Notes under the pieces: generated by a model
What the model was told of the DNA's origin: nothing
Seen by the model: only the letters and a program-made list of their open reading frames with translations
Databases searched by the model: none
Program-made: the position numbers and the translations under genes
Origin: Patulibacter defluvii
GTDB taxonomy: Bacteria; Actinomycetota; Thermoleophilia; Solirubrobacterales; Solirubrobacteraceae
NCBI RefSeq assembly: GCF_034096925.1
Contig: NZ_JAWZSQ010000022.1
Location: 1-64,000 of the forward strand
Direction of reading: 5' to 3'
Length of the DNA stretch: 64,000 bases
Part shown: positions 35,742-44,737 of the stretch, piece by piece
Layout of the letters: each line of letters opens with the position of its first letter
How positions within the stretch are numbered: the stretch's first letter is position 1

Positions 35742-36829
35742 GACGCCTCCGCCGCGGCCCGCCGCCGGCGATCGAGGGCCACCGTCAGCCGGCCGCCGAC
35801 GCCCGCCGCCGGCAGCACCGGGGTGACGATCCCGCGGCGGTCGGGCCACAGCCGGTTGATCGTCGGGTGGTCGGGCGACGCGCACGAGTCGACCGCGTCG
35901 AGCTCGGGCTGGGCGTGGAACCACGAGGCGACGTCGACCAGCAGCAGGATCCCCGGCGCACCGGAGGCGAGCGTCTCGTCGTAGCCGATCTTGAGCGTGT
36001 AGAGCGTGCGGTCGGCGACCACGCAGAGCAGCGCCGCGACCGTCCGCTCGCCCGCGCGCAGCTCCAGCAGCCGGATCCGGCCGTCGGCGGCGAAGCCCGC
36101 GACCGTCTCGCGCAGGAACCGCTCGTGGCCGGGACGCGAGGCCAGCGCGGTCCCCGCCTGGCCCTTCCAGCCGGCGCTCTCCAGCGCCAGGAAGCGGTCG
36201 AGCGCCGCCCCGTCGCCGGTCGCGTCGACCAGCGCGACGGGGCCGCCCGTCTCGCGCTCCAGTAGCCGCCGGGTGCGGCCCAGCTCGCGCCGCCGCTTGC
36301 CGGAGACGAAGCCGCGGACGTAGTCGTCCTCCGGCCGCCGCCGCAGCGCCGCCCGCTCGACCCGCTCGAAGGCGAACGGCCGCGCCGACCGCGGGCGGGC
36401 CGGCGCTGCGGCCAGCAGCGCGGCGGCCACCGGGCCGTCGGCGGCGTGCTCGACGACCAGGAACGCCCGTCCCGGCCAGGCGCCGCTGGCGCGGGCGATC
36501 GCCGCGCAGACGGGGCCTACGTGGTCGCGGTCGACCAGCGGCGTGTCGAGGAAGCCGTAGGGATTGCGCCAGCTGCGCACGCACGGCAGCCACAGCGCCG
36601 ACCACTTCGGCTGGGTCCGCACGGCCAGGCAGCCGCGCCACCGCTCGCCGTCGCGGACGACCAGCAGCTCGACCCGCTCGCCGCCCTCCAGGTGGGCGCC
36701 GGCCGGGACCAGCAGCTCGGGTTCCAGGAACGGGTTGGCCTCGACCGCGCGCGCGGCCAACGCCCGCCACTGTTCTCGCTCGGCGGCGGTCAGCGCCGTC
36801 AGCGGCCGCCGTTCGACGGTCAGCGCCAT
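35738..36829 (-). CDS. BioF2-like GNAT acyltransferase, first of a pair
   Basis: A 363-residue protein from ATG 36827-36829, one base after the flippase stop. The BioF2/CelD signature is clear: 'FVSGKRRRELGRTRRLLER', 'FLALESAGWKGQAGTALASR' and 'LYTLKIGYDETLASGAPGIL', with 'DSCASPDHPTINRLWPDRRG' near the end. It is only distantly similar to its neighbour, so the two probably use different substrates. Likely cytoplasmic, acting on a polysaccharide precursor. Confidence 0.82.
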   Translation of the reverse strand: MALTVERRPLTALTAAEREQWRALAARAVEANPFLEPELLVPAGAHLEGGERVELLVVRDGERWRGCLAVRTQPKWSALWLPCVRSWRNPYGFLDTPLVDRDHVGPVCAAIARASGAWPGRAFLVVEHAADGPVAAALLAAAPARPRSARPFAFERVERAALRRRPEDDYVRGFVSGKRRRELGRTRRLLERETGGPVALVDATGDGAALDRFLALESAGWKGQAGTALASRPGHERFLRETVAGFAADGRIRLLELRAGERTVAALLCVVADRTLYTLKIGYDETLASGAPGILLLVDVASWFHAQPELDAVDSCASPDHPTINRLWPDRRGIVTPVLPAAGVGGRLTVALDRRRRAAAEAS

Positions 36830-36830
36830 C

Positions 36831-38339
36831 TCAGCCCGGCTCCCCCGGCGACGCGGCCGCCCGCCAGCGGCCGGGCAGCAGGCTGCGCGGGTCGCGCCCG
36901 CCCAGCAGCTCGGCCGGTAGCCCCGGGGCGACGATCCGGCCGACCGCCACCACCGCGACCAGCGCGGCGGCCAGCCCCAGCGCCAGCAGCAGCGGGTCGG
37001 GCGCGTCGGCGAGCGGGAAGCGGACCGCCGCGGCCCCCGCCGCCGCCGCCAGCGCGATCGCCACCGGCGCCCGCAGCGCCGCGGCCAGCGCTCCCGGACC
37101 AACCCCGGTCAGCGAGCGGATCCAGACCAGGTAGAAGGCGGTGTGGAGCAGGCTGACGCCGGTCCCGGCCCAGGCCACCGCCCGCAGCCCGGAGTCCGAG
37201 GCCAGCACCATCGCGCCGTAGAGCAGCGGCACGTGGACGAGGTTGATCGCCACCATCGTCCGCTGGTGGCCGAGCGCCTTGGCCGCGTCGCCGAGCGGGA
37301 AGACCAGCGTCTGGACGGCGAGCATCGCGGCGACCGCTACCAGCAGCGGCGCGGCGGCCTGCCAGCGGTCGGAGAAGAGCGTGCCCACGATCGGGTCGGC
37401 GAGCACCATCAGCAGCGCCGCCACCGGCAGCGTGTAGAGCGACAGGTAGCGGCAGAGCTGGACGGTCGCGTCCTGCAACCCCCGCGCCCGCTGCCGGGCC
37501 AGGGCCGGGAAGGCGACCCCGGAGACGGTCCAGGTGACGTTCGACAGCACCAGCTCGGGCAACCGGAAGGCCATCGCGTAGAGGCCGAGCGCGGTGCTGC
37601 CGAGGACGTTGCCGATCACCACCGCGTCGGCGCGGGTGGCGACCAGCGCGGTCACCTCGAGCACCGCCGCCGCGCCGCCGTAGCCGATCATCTCGCGCGC
37701 GATCCGGCGGTCGAAGGCCAGCCGCGGGCGGAACGGGGTCATCCGCCACTGCATCGCCACCCAGGCCGCCGTGCCGGCGAGCATCCCGACCACCAGCGCG
37801 GTCGCATCGCGCAGGATCACGGCCAGCACGATCGAGACCGCGGCCTGGACCGCCGACTGCGCGATCTGGGGCCGGATCCGGCGCGAGAACGCCATGTCGC
37901 GCAGCAGCAGCCCGTCGTGGACGTTGCCGAGCCCCATCAGCAGCAGGTTCAGCATCCCGAGCCGGAACAGCCCGGCGGCGTCGGGGCTGCCGAGGAACGA
38001 CGCGATCGGCCCGGCCAGCACCAGCCCGACCGCGGTCAGGACGACGACCAGCGCGATGTTGAGCGTGAAGGCGACGTGGACCCGGTGGCTGATCCCCCGC
38101 TCCTGCTCGTAGACCACCGCGGCCTGCATCCCGAGGTCGCTGCCGAGCTGGAGGAAGGCCAGGAAGGTGACGACCGCGGCCAGGGTGCCGAACTCGTCGG
38201 GCGCCAGCAGCCGCGCCAGCACCAGGATCGAGACGAAGCCGAGCAGCTTGCTGCCGACCAGCGCCAGCACCGACCAGACCAGGCCGTGGCGCATGTCGCG
38301 ACCGATCGACGGCGCGTCGTCGTCGACCTCCGCGGTCAC
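36831..38339 (-). CDS. lipid-linked oligosaccharide flippase, Wzx/WzxC family
   Basis: A 502-residue polytopic protein with about 12-14 helices, beginning 'MRHGLVWSVLALVGSKLLGF' and 'VLARLLAPDEFGTLAAVVTF', which is typical of Wzx/MATE-like polysaccharide transporters. It would flip undecaprenyl-linked repeat units across the membrane. GTG 38337-38339 overlaps the polymerase stop (GTGA), and one base separates its stop from the next start. Confidence 0.9.
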   Translation of the reverse strand: MTAEVDDDAPSIGRDMRHGLVWSVLALVGSKLLGFVSILVLARLLAPDEFGTLAAVVTFLAFLQLGSDLGMQAAVVYEQERGISHRVHVAFTLNIALVVVLTAVGLVLAGPIASFLGSPDAAGLFRLGMLNLLLMGLGNVHDGLLLRDMAFSRRIRPQIAQSAVQAAVSIVLAVILRDATALVVGMLAGTAAWVAMQWRMTPFRPRLAFDRRIAREMIGYGGAAAVLEVTALVATRADAVVIGNVLGSTALGLYAMAFRLPELVLSNVTWTVSGVAFPALARQRARGLQDATVQLCRYLSLYTLPVAALLMVLADPIVGTLFSDRWQAAAPLLVAVAAMLAVQTLVFPLGDAAKALGHQRTMVAINLVHVPLLYGAMVLASDSGLRAVAWAGTGVSLLHTAFYLVWIRSLTGVGPGALAAALRAPVAIALAAAAGAAAVRFPLADAPDPLLLALGLAAALVAVVAVGRIVAPGLPAELLGGRDPRSLLPGRWRAAASPGEPG

Positions 38340-39787
38340 GCGTCCGCGGGCGAGGTCGGGGTCGAAGCCGGCGGGCGGGTGGCGTGGCGCGACGCCACCA
38401 GCAGCGCCGGGCCGAGCGCCAGCAGGCCCCAGAAGAGCCGCTCGTTGGCGTTCGAGAGGAAGGTCGAGGCGGCGATCGCGCCGAGCTGGCCGGTCAGGAC
38501 CATCTGGGCCAGGAACGCGAGGTCCGGTCGTCGCGCGCGGGCGAAGCGCTGGCCCGCCCGCCACGCCGAGATCAGGCAGGCGAGCAGCGCGGCGAGCAGC
38601 AGCAGCCCGCCGACGACGCCCGTCTCCGACAGCGCCTGCCACCAGATGCTGACCGCGAAGAGCGGCGTCGAGACGATGAAGTCGGCGTAGGTGACCAGGC
38701 CGGGCTGGTCACCGTAGCGGGGCAGGACGACCTGGAAGTTGCCGACGCCGACCCCGGTCAGCGGGTGCTCGGCGGTCACCCGCGAGGCCGCGTGCCAGAC
38801 GTCGGAGCGGCCGGTGCCGCCGCGCGAGTCCGACGAGCTGAGCCGTTCGAAGGCGCCGGGCTGGGAGACGAACAGCATCGCCGCCACCGCCAGCCCGACC
38901 GCCAGGTAGCCGGTCACCTGCAGCCGCCGGCCGCGGCAGAGGACCGGGGCCGCGACCGCCACCACCAGCAGCGCCACGATCCCGCCCCGCGACTGGGTCG
39001 CCGCCAGCCCGTAGAGCAGCACCGGCAGCCCGGCCACGAGCGCGATCCGGAACGCGCGGCGGCGGGTCACCGCCAGCAGCCCGCCCGACAGCGCCAGCGC
39101 CGAGACGATCGTCGAGGCCAGGTAGTTGGGGTCGTTGTTGCCCAGCCACAGCCGCCCCTGCGACTCGCCCGGGCGGCCCGCGATCGGCAGGTAGGGCTGG
39201 TCGACGGTCCCGAGCGCGGTCGCGTAGAGGACCGCGACCACGACCCCGGCGACGTAGCCGGTGGCGATCGCGATCACCGCCCGCGCGCGGTCGTCGCTGG
39301 TGGCGATCACCGGCACGAAGGCCATCGCGATCGCGTACTGGATCAGCAGCGTGCGGGCCGGCGCCAGCTGCTCGGCCCAGAGCAGCGAGGCGGCCGTCCA
39401 GGCCAGCAGCAGCGCGGTCAGCCCGACCGCCCAGCGGGCCTCGCGCAGCGCCCGCCGGACGGCGGCCGGGTCGCGGGCGGCGCGGGCGATCCAGCAGAGC
39501 AGCACCAGCACGGTGGTGCCGGTCGGGCCGCCGTGGGTGCCGGGCGCGGCGGCCAGGCTCTGGACGGCCAGCCAGACCGCCAGCCCGAGCGGCAGGTCGA
39601 GGAAGGCCAGCAGCAGGAACCCGCCGCCGGCGAGCGCCCCGAGGCCGAGCATCGGGTCGTAGGCCACGAGCCCGCCGAGCGCCAGCGCGGCGAGTCCGAT
39701 CGCCGCCGCCAGCAGCAGCGGGAACCGGCGGCCGTCGCCGCGGCCGAGCCCGGGCCGGACCCCGGCGAAGGCGAGCGCGCGCGCCAT
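38336..39787 (-). CDS. O-antigen polymerase/ligase-like (Wzy)
   Basis: A 483-residue membrane protein with about 12 helices. Wzy_C hallmarks are 'GRLWLGNNDPNYLASTIVSA', 'LAATQSRGGIVALL', 'SDVWHAASRVTAEHPLTGVG' and 'VGNFQVVLPRYGDQ'. Beside the Wzx gene, it is the likely polymerase for repeat units, unlike the two ligase-like proteins with TPR-like tails at 28.6 and 53.3 kb. ATG shares one base with the previous stop (TGATG). Confidence 0.85.
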   Translation of the reverse strand: MARALAFAGVRPGLGRGDGRRFPLLLAAAIGLAALALGGLVAYDPMLGLGALAGGGFLLLAFLDLPLGLAVWLAVQSLAAAPGTHGGPTGTTVLVLLCWIARAARDPAAVRRALREARWAVGLTALLLAWTAASLLWAEQLAPARTLLIQYAIAMAFVPVIATSDDRARAVIAIATGYVAGVVVAVLYATALGTVDQPYLPIAGRPGESQGRLWLGNNDPNYLASTIVSALALSGGLLAVTRRRAFRIALVAGLPVLLYGLAATQSRGGIVALLVVAVAAPVLCRGRRLQVTGYLAVGLAVAAMLFVSQPGAFERLSSSDSRGGTGRSDVWHAASRVTAEHPLTGVGVGNFQVVLPRYGDQPGLVTYADFIVSTPLFAVSIWWQALSETGVVGGLLLLAALLACLISAWRAGQRFARARRPDLAFLAQMVLTGQLGAIAASTFLSNANERLFWGLLALGPALLVASRHATRPPASTPTSPADA

Positions 39788-40962
39788 CAGCGGGCCCCGT
39801 TCCCGGTCGGGGCGCCGTCGGCGGCCAGGGCCTGGTCGTAGACCACGCGCAGCGCGTGGCCCCAGCGGGAGACCGAGAACCGCTGCTCGTAGCGGGCGCG
39901 GGCCGCCCGGCCCAGCCGCCGCAGCCCCTCGCGGTCGTCGAGCAGCCGGTTGACGGCGGCGGCCAGGTCGGCGGCCTGCGGCGGCGCGGGGATCGTCGCG
40001 CCGACCGTCTCGTCGACGACCTCGGGGATCCCGCCGACCGCGGTCGCGACCGCCGGCACCCCGGCGGCGAAGCCCTCGATGATCGACATCCCCAGCGCCT
40101 CGGCCCGCGACGGCTGGACCAGCAGGTCGACCGCGTCGAGCACCCGCATCACGTCCTGGCGGGTCCCGAGCAGGTGGACGACGCCGTCGCCGAGCTGGGC
40201 CGCGGCCCGTTCGAGCGCCGGCCGCTGGACCCCGTCGCCGGCCACGATCACCCGCAGCTCCGGGTGGCGGGCGCGGATCGCCGCCAGCGCGGCCGCGGTC
40301 ACGTCGTGGCCCTTCTCCGGCCGCAGCATCGAGAGCACGCCGAGCACCGGCGCCGTCGGCGGGATCCCCAGCTCGCGCCGGATCACCGCCCCGGCCCCCG
40401 GCTCGGGCGCCCGGCCGACGGCGTTGTGGACGGCCACCACCCGCGCCGGGTCGACCGGCCAGCGCTCGAGGTAGGTGCGGCGGGCGGCCTCGGAGACGGT
40501 CACGATCCGGCGGCTGGCGCGGCGCCGGACCCGGGCCGAGAGGGCGCCGACCGCCCGCGTCCGCAGGCCGGGCAGGATCGCCGCCGAGTGCCAGGTCGAG
40601 ACCGCCGGCAGGCCGAGCCGGCGCGCGGCCAGCCCGCCGAGCACGTCGGCGTAGTCGAGGTGGGTGTGGAGGACGTCGGGCCGGACCCGCTCCAGGTGCG
40701 CCTGGACCCGCGCGCGGTCGGCGCGGCCGATCAGGGTCGAGGTGCCCAGGTACTCCGGGGCGATCCCGGCGTCGACGATCCGGCGGCCGGCGCCGCCGTC
40801 GATGTGCTCGCGGCTGAGGCAGCCGACGGTCAGCCGGATCCCGACGCTCGGCGCGACCGCGGCCAGCTCGGCCAGCACCGCCTCGGCGCCGCCGAAGCCC
40901 AGGTAGTCGATCAGGGCGTGGACGTGCAGCTCGCGCGTCGCGATCGTCGCCTCAGCCACCAC
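39787..40962 (-). CDS. glycosyltransferase family 4
   Basis: A 391-residue GT-B enzyme. 'FGGAEAVLAELAAVAP' marks the N-terminal acceptor domain. 'VLGVLSMLRPEKGHDVTAAA', 'VIVAGDGVQRPALE' and 'PSRAEALGMSIIEGFAAGVP' mark the donor domain, with the E-x7-E pattern of GT4. The GTG start at 40962 overlaps the upstream gene by 11 bases. Sugar specificity unknown. Second gene of the minus-strand operon. Confidence 0.88.
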   Translation of the reverse strand: MVAEATIATRELHVHALIDYLGFGGAEAVLAELAAVAPSVGIRLTVGCLSREHIDGGAGRRIVDAGIAPEYLGTSTLIGRADRARVQAHLERVRPDVLHTHLDYADVLGGLAARRLGLPAVSTWHSAAILPGLRTRAVGALSARVRRRASRRIVTVSEAARRTYLERWPVDPARVVAVHNAVGRAPEPGAGAVIRRELGIPPTAPVLGVLSMLRPEKGHDVTAAALAAIRARHPELRVIVAGDGVQRPALERAAAQLGDGVVHLLGTRQDVMRVLDAVDLLVQPSRAEALGMSIIEGFAAGVPAVATAVGGIPEVVDETVGATIPAPPQAADLAAAVNRLLDDREGLRRLGRAARARYEQRFSVSRWGHALRVVYDQALAADGAPTGNGAR

Positions 40963-42187
40963 GACGGCCTCCCGCGCGCGCGGCCAGGGCCTCGCGGTAG
41001 ACCGCCTCGACCTGGGGCACGATCGCGTCCCAGGTGAAGCGGGCGGCGAACCGCTCGCGCGCCGCCCGCGCCCGCGCGGCCGCGGCGGCCGGGTCGTCGA
41101 TCGCCCGTCGCAGCGCGGCGGCCATCGCCTGGTCGTCGCCGCACGGCACCACCAGCGCGTGCTCGCCGTCGTCGACCAGCTCGCCGACGCCGCCCGGGTC
41201 GGTGGTCACGATCGGGGTCCCGGAGCGCATGTACTCGACCAGCGCCAGCGGCAGGTTCTCGACCTGCGAGGGCAGCAGCGCGACGTCGGCCGCGGCCAGC
41301 AGGTCGTCGACGTCGCCGCGGCGGCCGAGGAAGCGGACGCCGTCGCCGACGCCGGCCTCGGCAGCCAGCCGCTCGAGCGCCGGGCGGGTGCCGGCGGGAT
41401 CCTGGACGGTGCCCGCCCCGGCCAGCGCCAGGACCGCCGTCGGGTGGTGCCGGCGCAACCGCGCCAGCGCCCGCACGGCGACCTCCTGGCCCTTCTCCGG
41501 CCGCAGCATCGCGACCACCACGATCAGCGGATCGCCGGCGGCCACGCCCAGCTCGGCCCGGACCGCGTCGCGGCGACCGTCGCCGTCGGCCGCCGCCGGC
41601 GGCGCGCCGTTCGGCACCACCCGCATCCGGGCGGCCGGGACCCCGTGGTGGGCGGCCATCTCGCGCGCCGACCACCGCGAGGGGACGATCACGCGGTCGG
41701 CGAAGCGGCCGACGATCCACGGGTTGACCAGCGCCTCGGCGCGGCCCTCGTCGCCGCGGGCGAAGCCGGAGTGCTCGTGCGCGACCCAGGCCCCGGCGCC
41801 CCCGCCGCCGCGCAGCCACGGACCCCAGAAGTTCGACCCGACCATGTGGGTGTGGACGACGTCGCAGCCGTTGCGCCGCATCGCGCCCAGCAGCGGTCGC
41901 CACTCCCCCACCCGCCGGGTCCGCGTGCGGCCCAGCGCCAGCACCCGGACCCCGCCGCGGCGCAGCTCCTCGACCGCCTCGGCGACCGCGTCGGAGGCCG
42001 GTCCGCGACCCATCCGCGAGGCCGCGATCGCGACCTCGTGGCGCTCCGCCAGCCGCAGCGCCAGTTCGACCGCCGCGCGCTCGGCGCCGCCGCCGACCAG
42101 GTGGTCGATCACGGCCAGCACGCGCAGCCGGCGAGCGTCCGGGAGCGTCGGGACCGCGGGCGCGGTTCGATCGTCGAGGAGAGGCAC
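40952..42187 (-). CDS. glycosyltransferase family 4
   Basis: A 411-residue GT-B enzyme from GTG 42185-42187, with GGAG 8 bases upstream. 'HLVGGGAERAAVELALRLAE' opens the acceptor domain, and 'VVAMLRPEKGQEVAVRALAR' and 'PSQVENLPLALVEYMRSGTP' mark the donor site. It resembles the next gene around 'MLRPEKG', suggesting an old duplication. First gene of the operon GT-GT-Wzy-Wzx-acyltransferase-acyltransferase, which is tightly overlapped throughout. Confidence 0.88.
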   Translation of the reverse strand: MPLLDDRTAPAVPTLPDARRLRVLAVIDHLVGGGAERAAVELALRLAERHEVAIAASRMGRGPASDAVAEAVEELRRGGVRVLALGRTRTRRVGEWRPLLGAMRRNGCDVVHTHMVGSNFWGPWLRGGGGAGAWVAHEHSGFARGDEGRAEALVNPWIVGRFADRVIVPSRWSAREMAAHHGVPAARMRVVPNGAPPAAADGDGRRDAVRAELGVAAGDPLIVVVAMLRPEKGQEVAVRALARLRRHHPTAVLALAGAGTVQDPAGTRPALERLAAEAGVGDGVRFLGRRGDVDDLLAAADVALLPSQVENLPLALVEYMRSGTPIVTTDPGGVGELVDDGEHALVVPCGDDQAMAAALRRAIDDPAAAAARARAARERFAARFTWDAIVPQVEAVYREALAARAGGRRGG

Positions 42188-42355
42188 GGGAAGGCTCCGG
42201 ACGGACCCACGCCCGGACCCGACCCAGGCGCCCCCGCCACCCCGGGAGGGTATCATCGAACCGCCCATGTATGCACTGTCAGCTAGGCCGGCCCCGAACC
42301 CACGAATCCCCAGTCCCCACCGGGGTTCCCGGGCCTGATCCGGCCGCTCTCGACG

Positions 42356-43519
42356 ATGCGGATCCTGTTCCTCACGCCGCGCGCTCCGTGGCCCCCGACG
42401 CGCGGCGACCAGCTGCGCGCGCTGGAGCTCGCCCGGCAGCTCGGACGGCGGGCCTCGGTGACCCTCCTCTGCACCGGCGACCACGAGGCCCGCGCCCGGG
42501 TCGAGCCGCTGCCCGGGGTCGACGTCGTGGTCGTCCCGCGCTCGCCCTCGGGGACCCTGCTGGCCAACGCCACGACCGCCCCCTGCACCCCGCTCCAGGT
42601 GCGGGTCTACCAGGACCTGCGGCTGCGGCGGGTGATCGCCCAGACGATCGACGAGCTGCGGCCCGACGTGGTCCACGCCCACATGGTGCGGATGGCGCCG
42701 TACCTGCCCGCCGGGCCCTGGCACCGGCACCTCGACGTGATGGACGCCTACTCCGTGAACATGGCCTCGCGGGCCGAGGCCAGCCGCGGTCCCGCCCGCG
42801 CCGTCTTCCGGCTCGAGTCGCGGCTGGTCGGCCGCTACGAGGCCGTCGCCGCCGCCCGCGCCGACACGATGTCGGTCGTCTCCGCCGCCGACCGCGACGA
42901 CGTCCCCGCGCTGGCCGGCGCCGCCGTCGTGGCCAACGGGGTCGACCCCGACGCCGTCCCCTTCGCCGCCCCCGACGAGCGCCCGCCGGAGATCGTCTTC
43001 TTCGGCAACCTCGGCTACTTCCACAACGTCGAGCCGTCGCGCTGGCTGGCCGCCGAGGTGCTGCCGCTGGTCCGGCGCGAGCTGCCCGAGGCGCGGCTGC
43101 GGCTGGTCGGGATGCGGCCGGCGGCGGCGGTCGCCAAGCTCGCCGAGCTGCCCGGGGTCGACGTCGTCGGACCGGTCCCGCGGATGGTCGACGAGCTGCA
43201 CCGGGCGGCCGTCGCGGCGATCCCGATGTTCACCGGCTCGGGGATCAAGAACAAGGTCCTGGAGGCGTTCAGCGCCGGCACCCCGCTGGTCGCCAACGCG
43301 CTCGCCGTCCAGGGGGTCGACGACGGCCGCCCCGGCGAGCACTACCTGGCCGCCGAGTCGCCGGCCGAGTTCGCCGACGCCTGCCTGGCGCTGCTGCGCG
43401 ACGGCGCCCGCCGCCGGGCCCTGGCCGAGGCGGCGCGGGCGCTGGTCGTCGACCGCTACTCCTGGAGCGCGGCCGCCGATCGGCTGCTGGCGGTCTATGA
43501 CGCCACCCCCTCGGGCTGA
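42356..43519 (+). CDS. glycosyltransferase (GT4/GT1 type)
   Basis: A 387-residue enzyme, alone on the plus strand between two minus-strand operons. 'MRILFLTPRAPWPPTRGDQL' is the typical start of sugar transferases that build exopolysaccharide. 'IVFFGNLGYFHNVEPSRWLA' and 'FTGSGIKNKVLEAFSAGTP' mark the donor domain. Its last 25 bases overlap the 3' end of the convergent gene. No clear ribosome site, so the leader may be short. Confidence 0.87.
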   Translation: MRILFLTPRAPWPPTRGDQLRALELARQLGRRASVTLLCTGDHEARARVEPLPGVDVVVVPRSPSGTLLANATTAPCTPLQVRVYQDLRLRRVIAQTIDELRPDVVHAHMVRMAPYLPAGPWHRHLDVMDAYSVNMASRAEASRGPARAVFRLESRLVGRYEAVAAARADTMSVVSAADRDDVPALAGAAVVANGVDPDAVPFAAPDERPPEIVFFGNLGYFHNVEPSRWLAAEVLPLVRRELPEARLRLVGMRPAAAVAKLAELPGVDVVGPVPRMVDELHRAAVAAIPMFTGSGIKNKVLEAFSAGTPLVANALAVQGVDDGRPGEHYLAAESPAEFADACLALLRDGARRRALAEAARALVVDRYSWSAAADRLLAVYDATPSG

Positions 43520-44730
43520 GCCAGCGGCGCGTCGGGATCGACCACCAGCGCGGCCATCGTCGCGCCGACCGTCCGCAGGTCGAACGCCGCCTCGACGTGC
43601 CGGCGCCCGGCCGCGGCCCGCGTGCGGGCGGCCGCCGGATCGGCCAGCAGCCGGGCCAGCGCGTCGCCGAGCGCGCGCGGGTCGGCCGGCTCGGCCAGCA
43701 GCCCGGTCTCGCCGTCGACGACCAGCTCCGGGATCCCCGAGAGTCGCGTCGTGACCGTCGGCAGCCCGACCGCCAGCGCCTCCATCAGCGCCACCGGCAG
43801 GCCCTCCATCTGGCCGTCGCGAGCGACCACGCTCGGCAGCACGAAGCCGTCGGCGGCCTCCAGCAGCTCGCGCACCCGCTGCTCCGGCTGGCCGCCGTGG
43901 AAGCGGACCCGCGCGGCCAGCCCGCGGGCCGCCGCGTCGGCCTCCAGCGTCGCCCGCAGCGGCCCGTCGCCGACCAGGTCGAGCTCGATCCGGGCCAGCT
44001 CGGGGCGGCCGTCGAGCGCCGCCAGCAGCACGGCGTGGCCCTTGTACTCCTGCAGGCTCGCGACGCACAGCAGCCGCACCGGGCCGGTCGCCGGCAGCGT
44101 CCGCGGGCGGAACGCGTAGGCCGTCGGATCGACGCCCATGTGGACGACCTCGATCCGGCGGGCGGCCGGCGCCACCTGGCGCAGCAGCCGCTGGTTGAAG
44201 CGCGAGATCGTCACCACCAGGTCGGCGTCCTCGACCTTGCGGCGGAGGAACGAGCGGTCGACGTAGAGGTCGTGGGCGTGGGCGGTGAAGCCGTACGGCA
44301 GCCCCGTCAGCCGCCGCACCAGCCAGGCGGTCAGGGCCGGGTAGGTGGCGTAGTGGGCGTGGACCCGCGCGACCCCCAGCCGTTGCATCGTCCGCGCGTG
44401 GTCGGCGGCCAGGACCGCGGTCGCCAGCGCCCGCAGCAGGTGCCGCGGCGAGCGCCGGTGGCCCCAGGCGATCGCCGCCAGCGAGCCGCCCAGCCGCAGC
44501 GGCCGCCGCAGCCCCCACCAGCCGAGCGCGGCGAGCCCGCGGACGGGGCGCCCGCGGTGCAGACGCGCGACCCACGGCGCGGCCCGCGGGTGCGCGACCG
44601 CGCCGTCCGGGACCCCGAAGAGCGAGAACAGCTCGATCGCGACCCCGGCCGCCGCGACCTCGTCGAGCTCGCGGACGATGAACGTCTCGGAGATCTGCGG
44701 GAACCGCGAGACGACGTAGGCGACCCGCAT
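43495..44730 (-). CDS. glycosyltransferase family 4
   Basis: A 411-residue enzyme from ATG 44728-44730, seven bases after the copolymerase stop. 'VVSRFPQISETFIVRELDEV' at the start and 'LLCVASLQEYKGHAVLLAAL', 'GQMEGLPVALMEALAVGLPT' later are typical of the GT4 subfamily that builds colanic-acid-like or succinoglycan-like chains (WcaL/AmsK type). It ends the operon JmjC-like protein-deacetylase-Wzz/kinase-GT. Confidence 0.88.
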   Translation of the reverse strand: MRVAYVVSRFPQISETFIVRELDEVAAAGVAIELFSLFGVPDGAVAHPRAAPWVARLHRGRPVRGLAALGWWGLRRPLRLGGSLAAIAWGHRRSPRHLLRALATAVLAADHARTMQRLGVARVHAHYATYPALTAWLVRRLTGLPYGFTAHAHDLYVDRSFLRRKVEDADLVVTISRFNQRLLRQVAPAARRIEVVHMGVDPTAYAFRPRTLPATGPVRLLCVASLQEYKGHAVLLAALDGRPELARIELDLVGDGPLRATLEADAAARGLAARVRFHGGQPEQRVRELLEAADGFVLPSVVARDGQMEGLPVALMEALAVGLPTVTTRLSGIPELVVDGETGLLAEPADPRALGDALARLLADPAAARTRAAAGRRHVEAAFDLRTVGATMAALVVDPDAPLAQPEGVAS

Positions 44731-44737
44731 CGGCGCG

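Noticed and set aside
42188..44575. Apparent long N-terminal extension of the minus-strand glycosyltransferase
   Set aside because: It reads through the antisense of a plus-strand glycosyltransferase and lacks GT motifs; a GTG with ribosome site exists at 42187.
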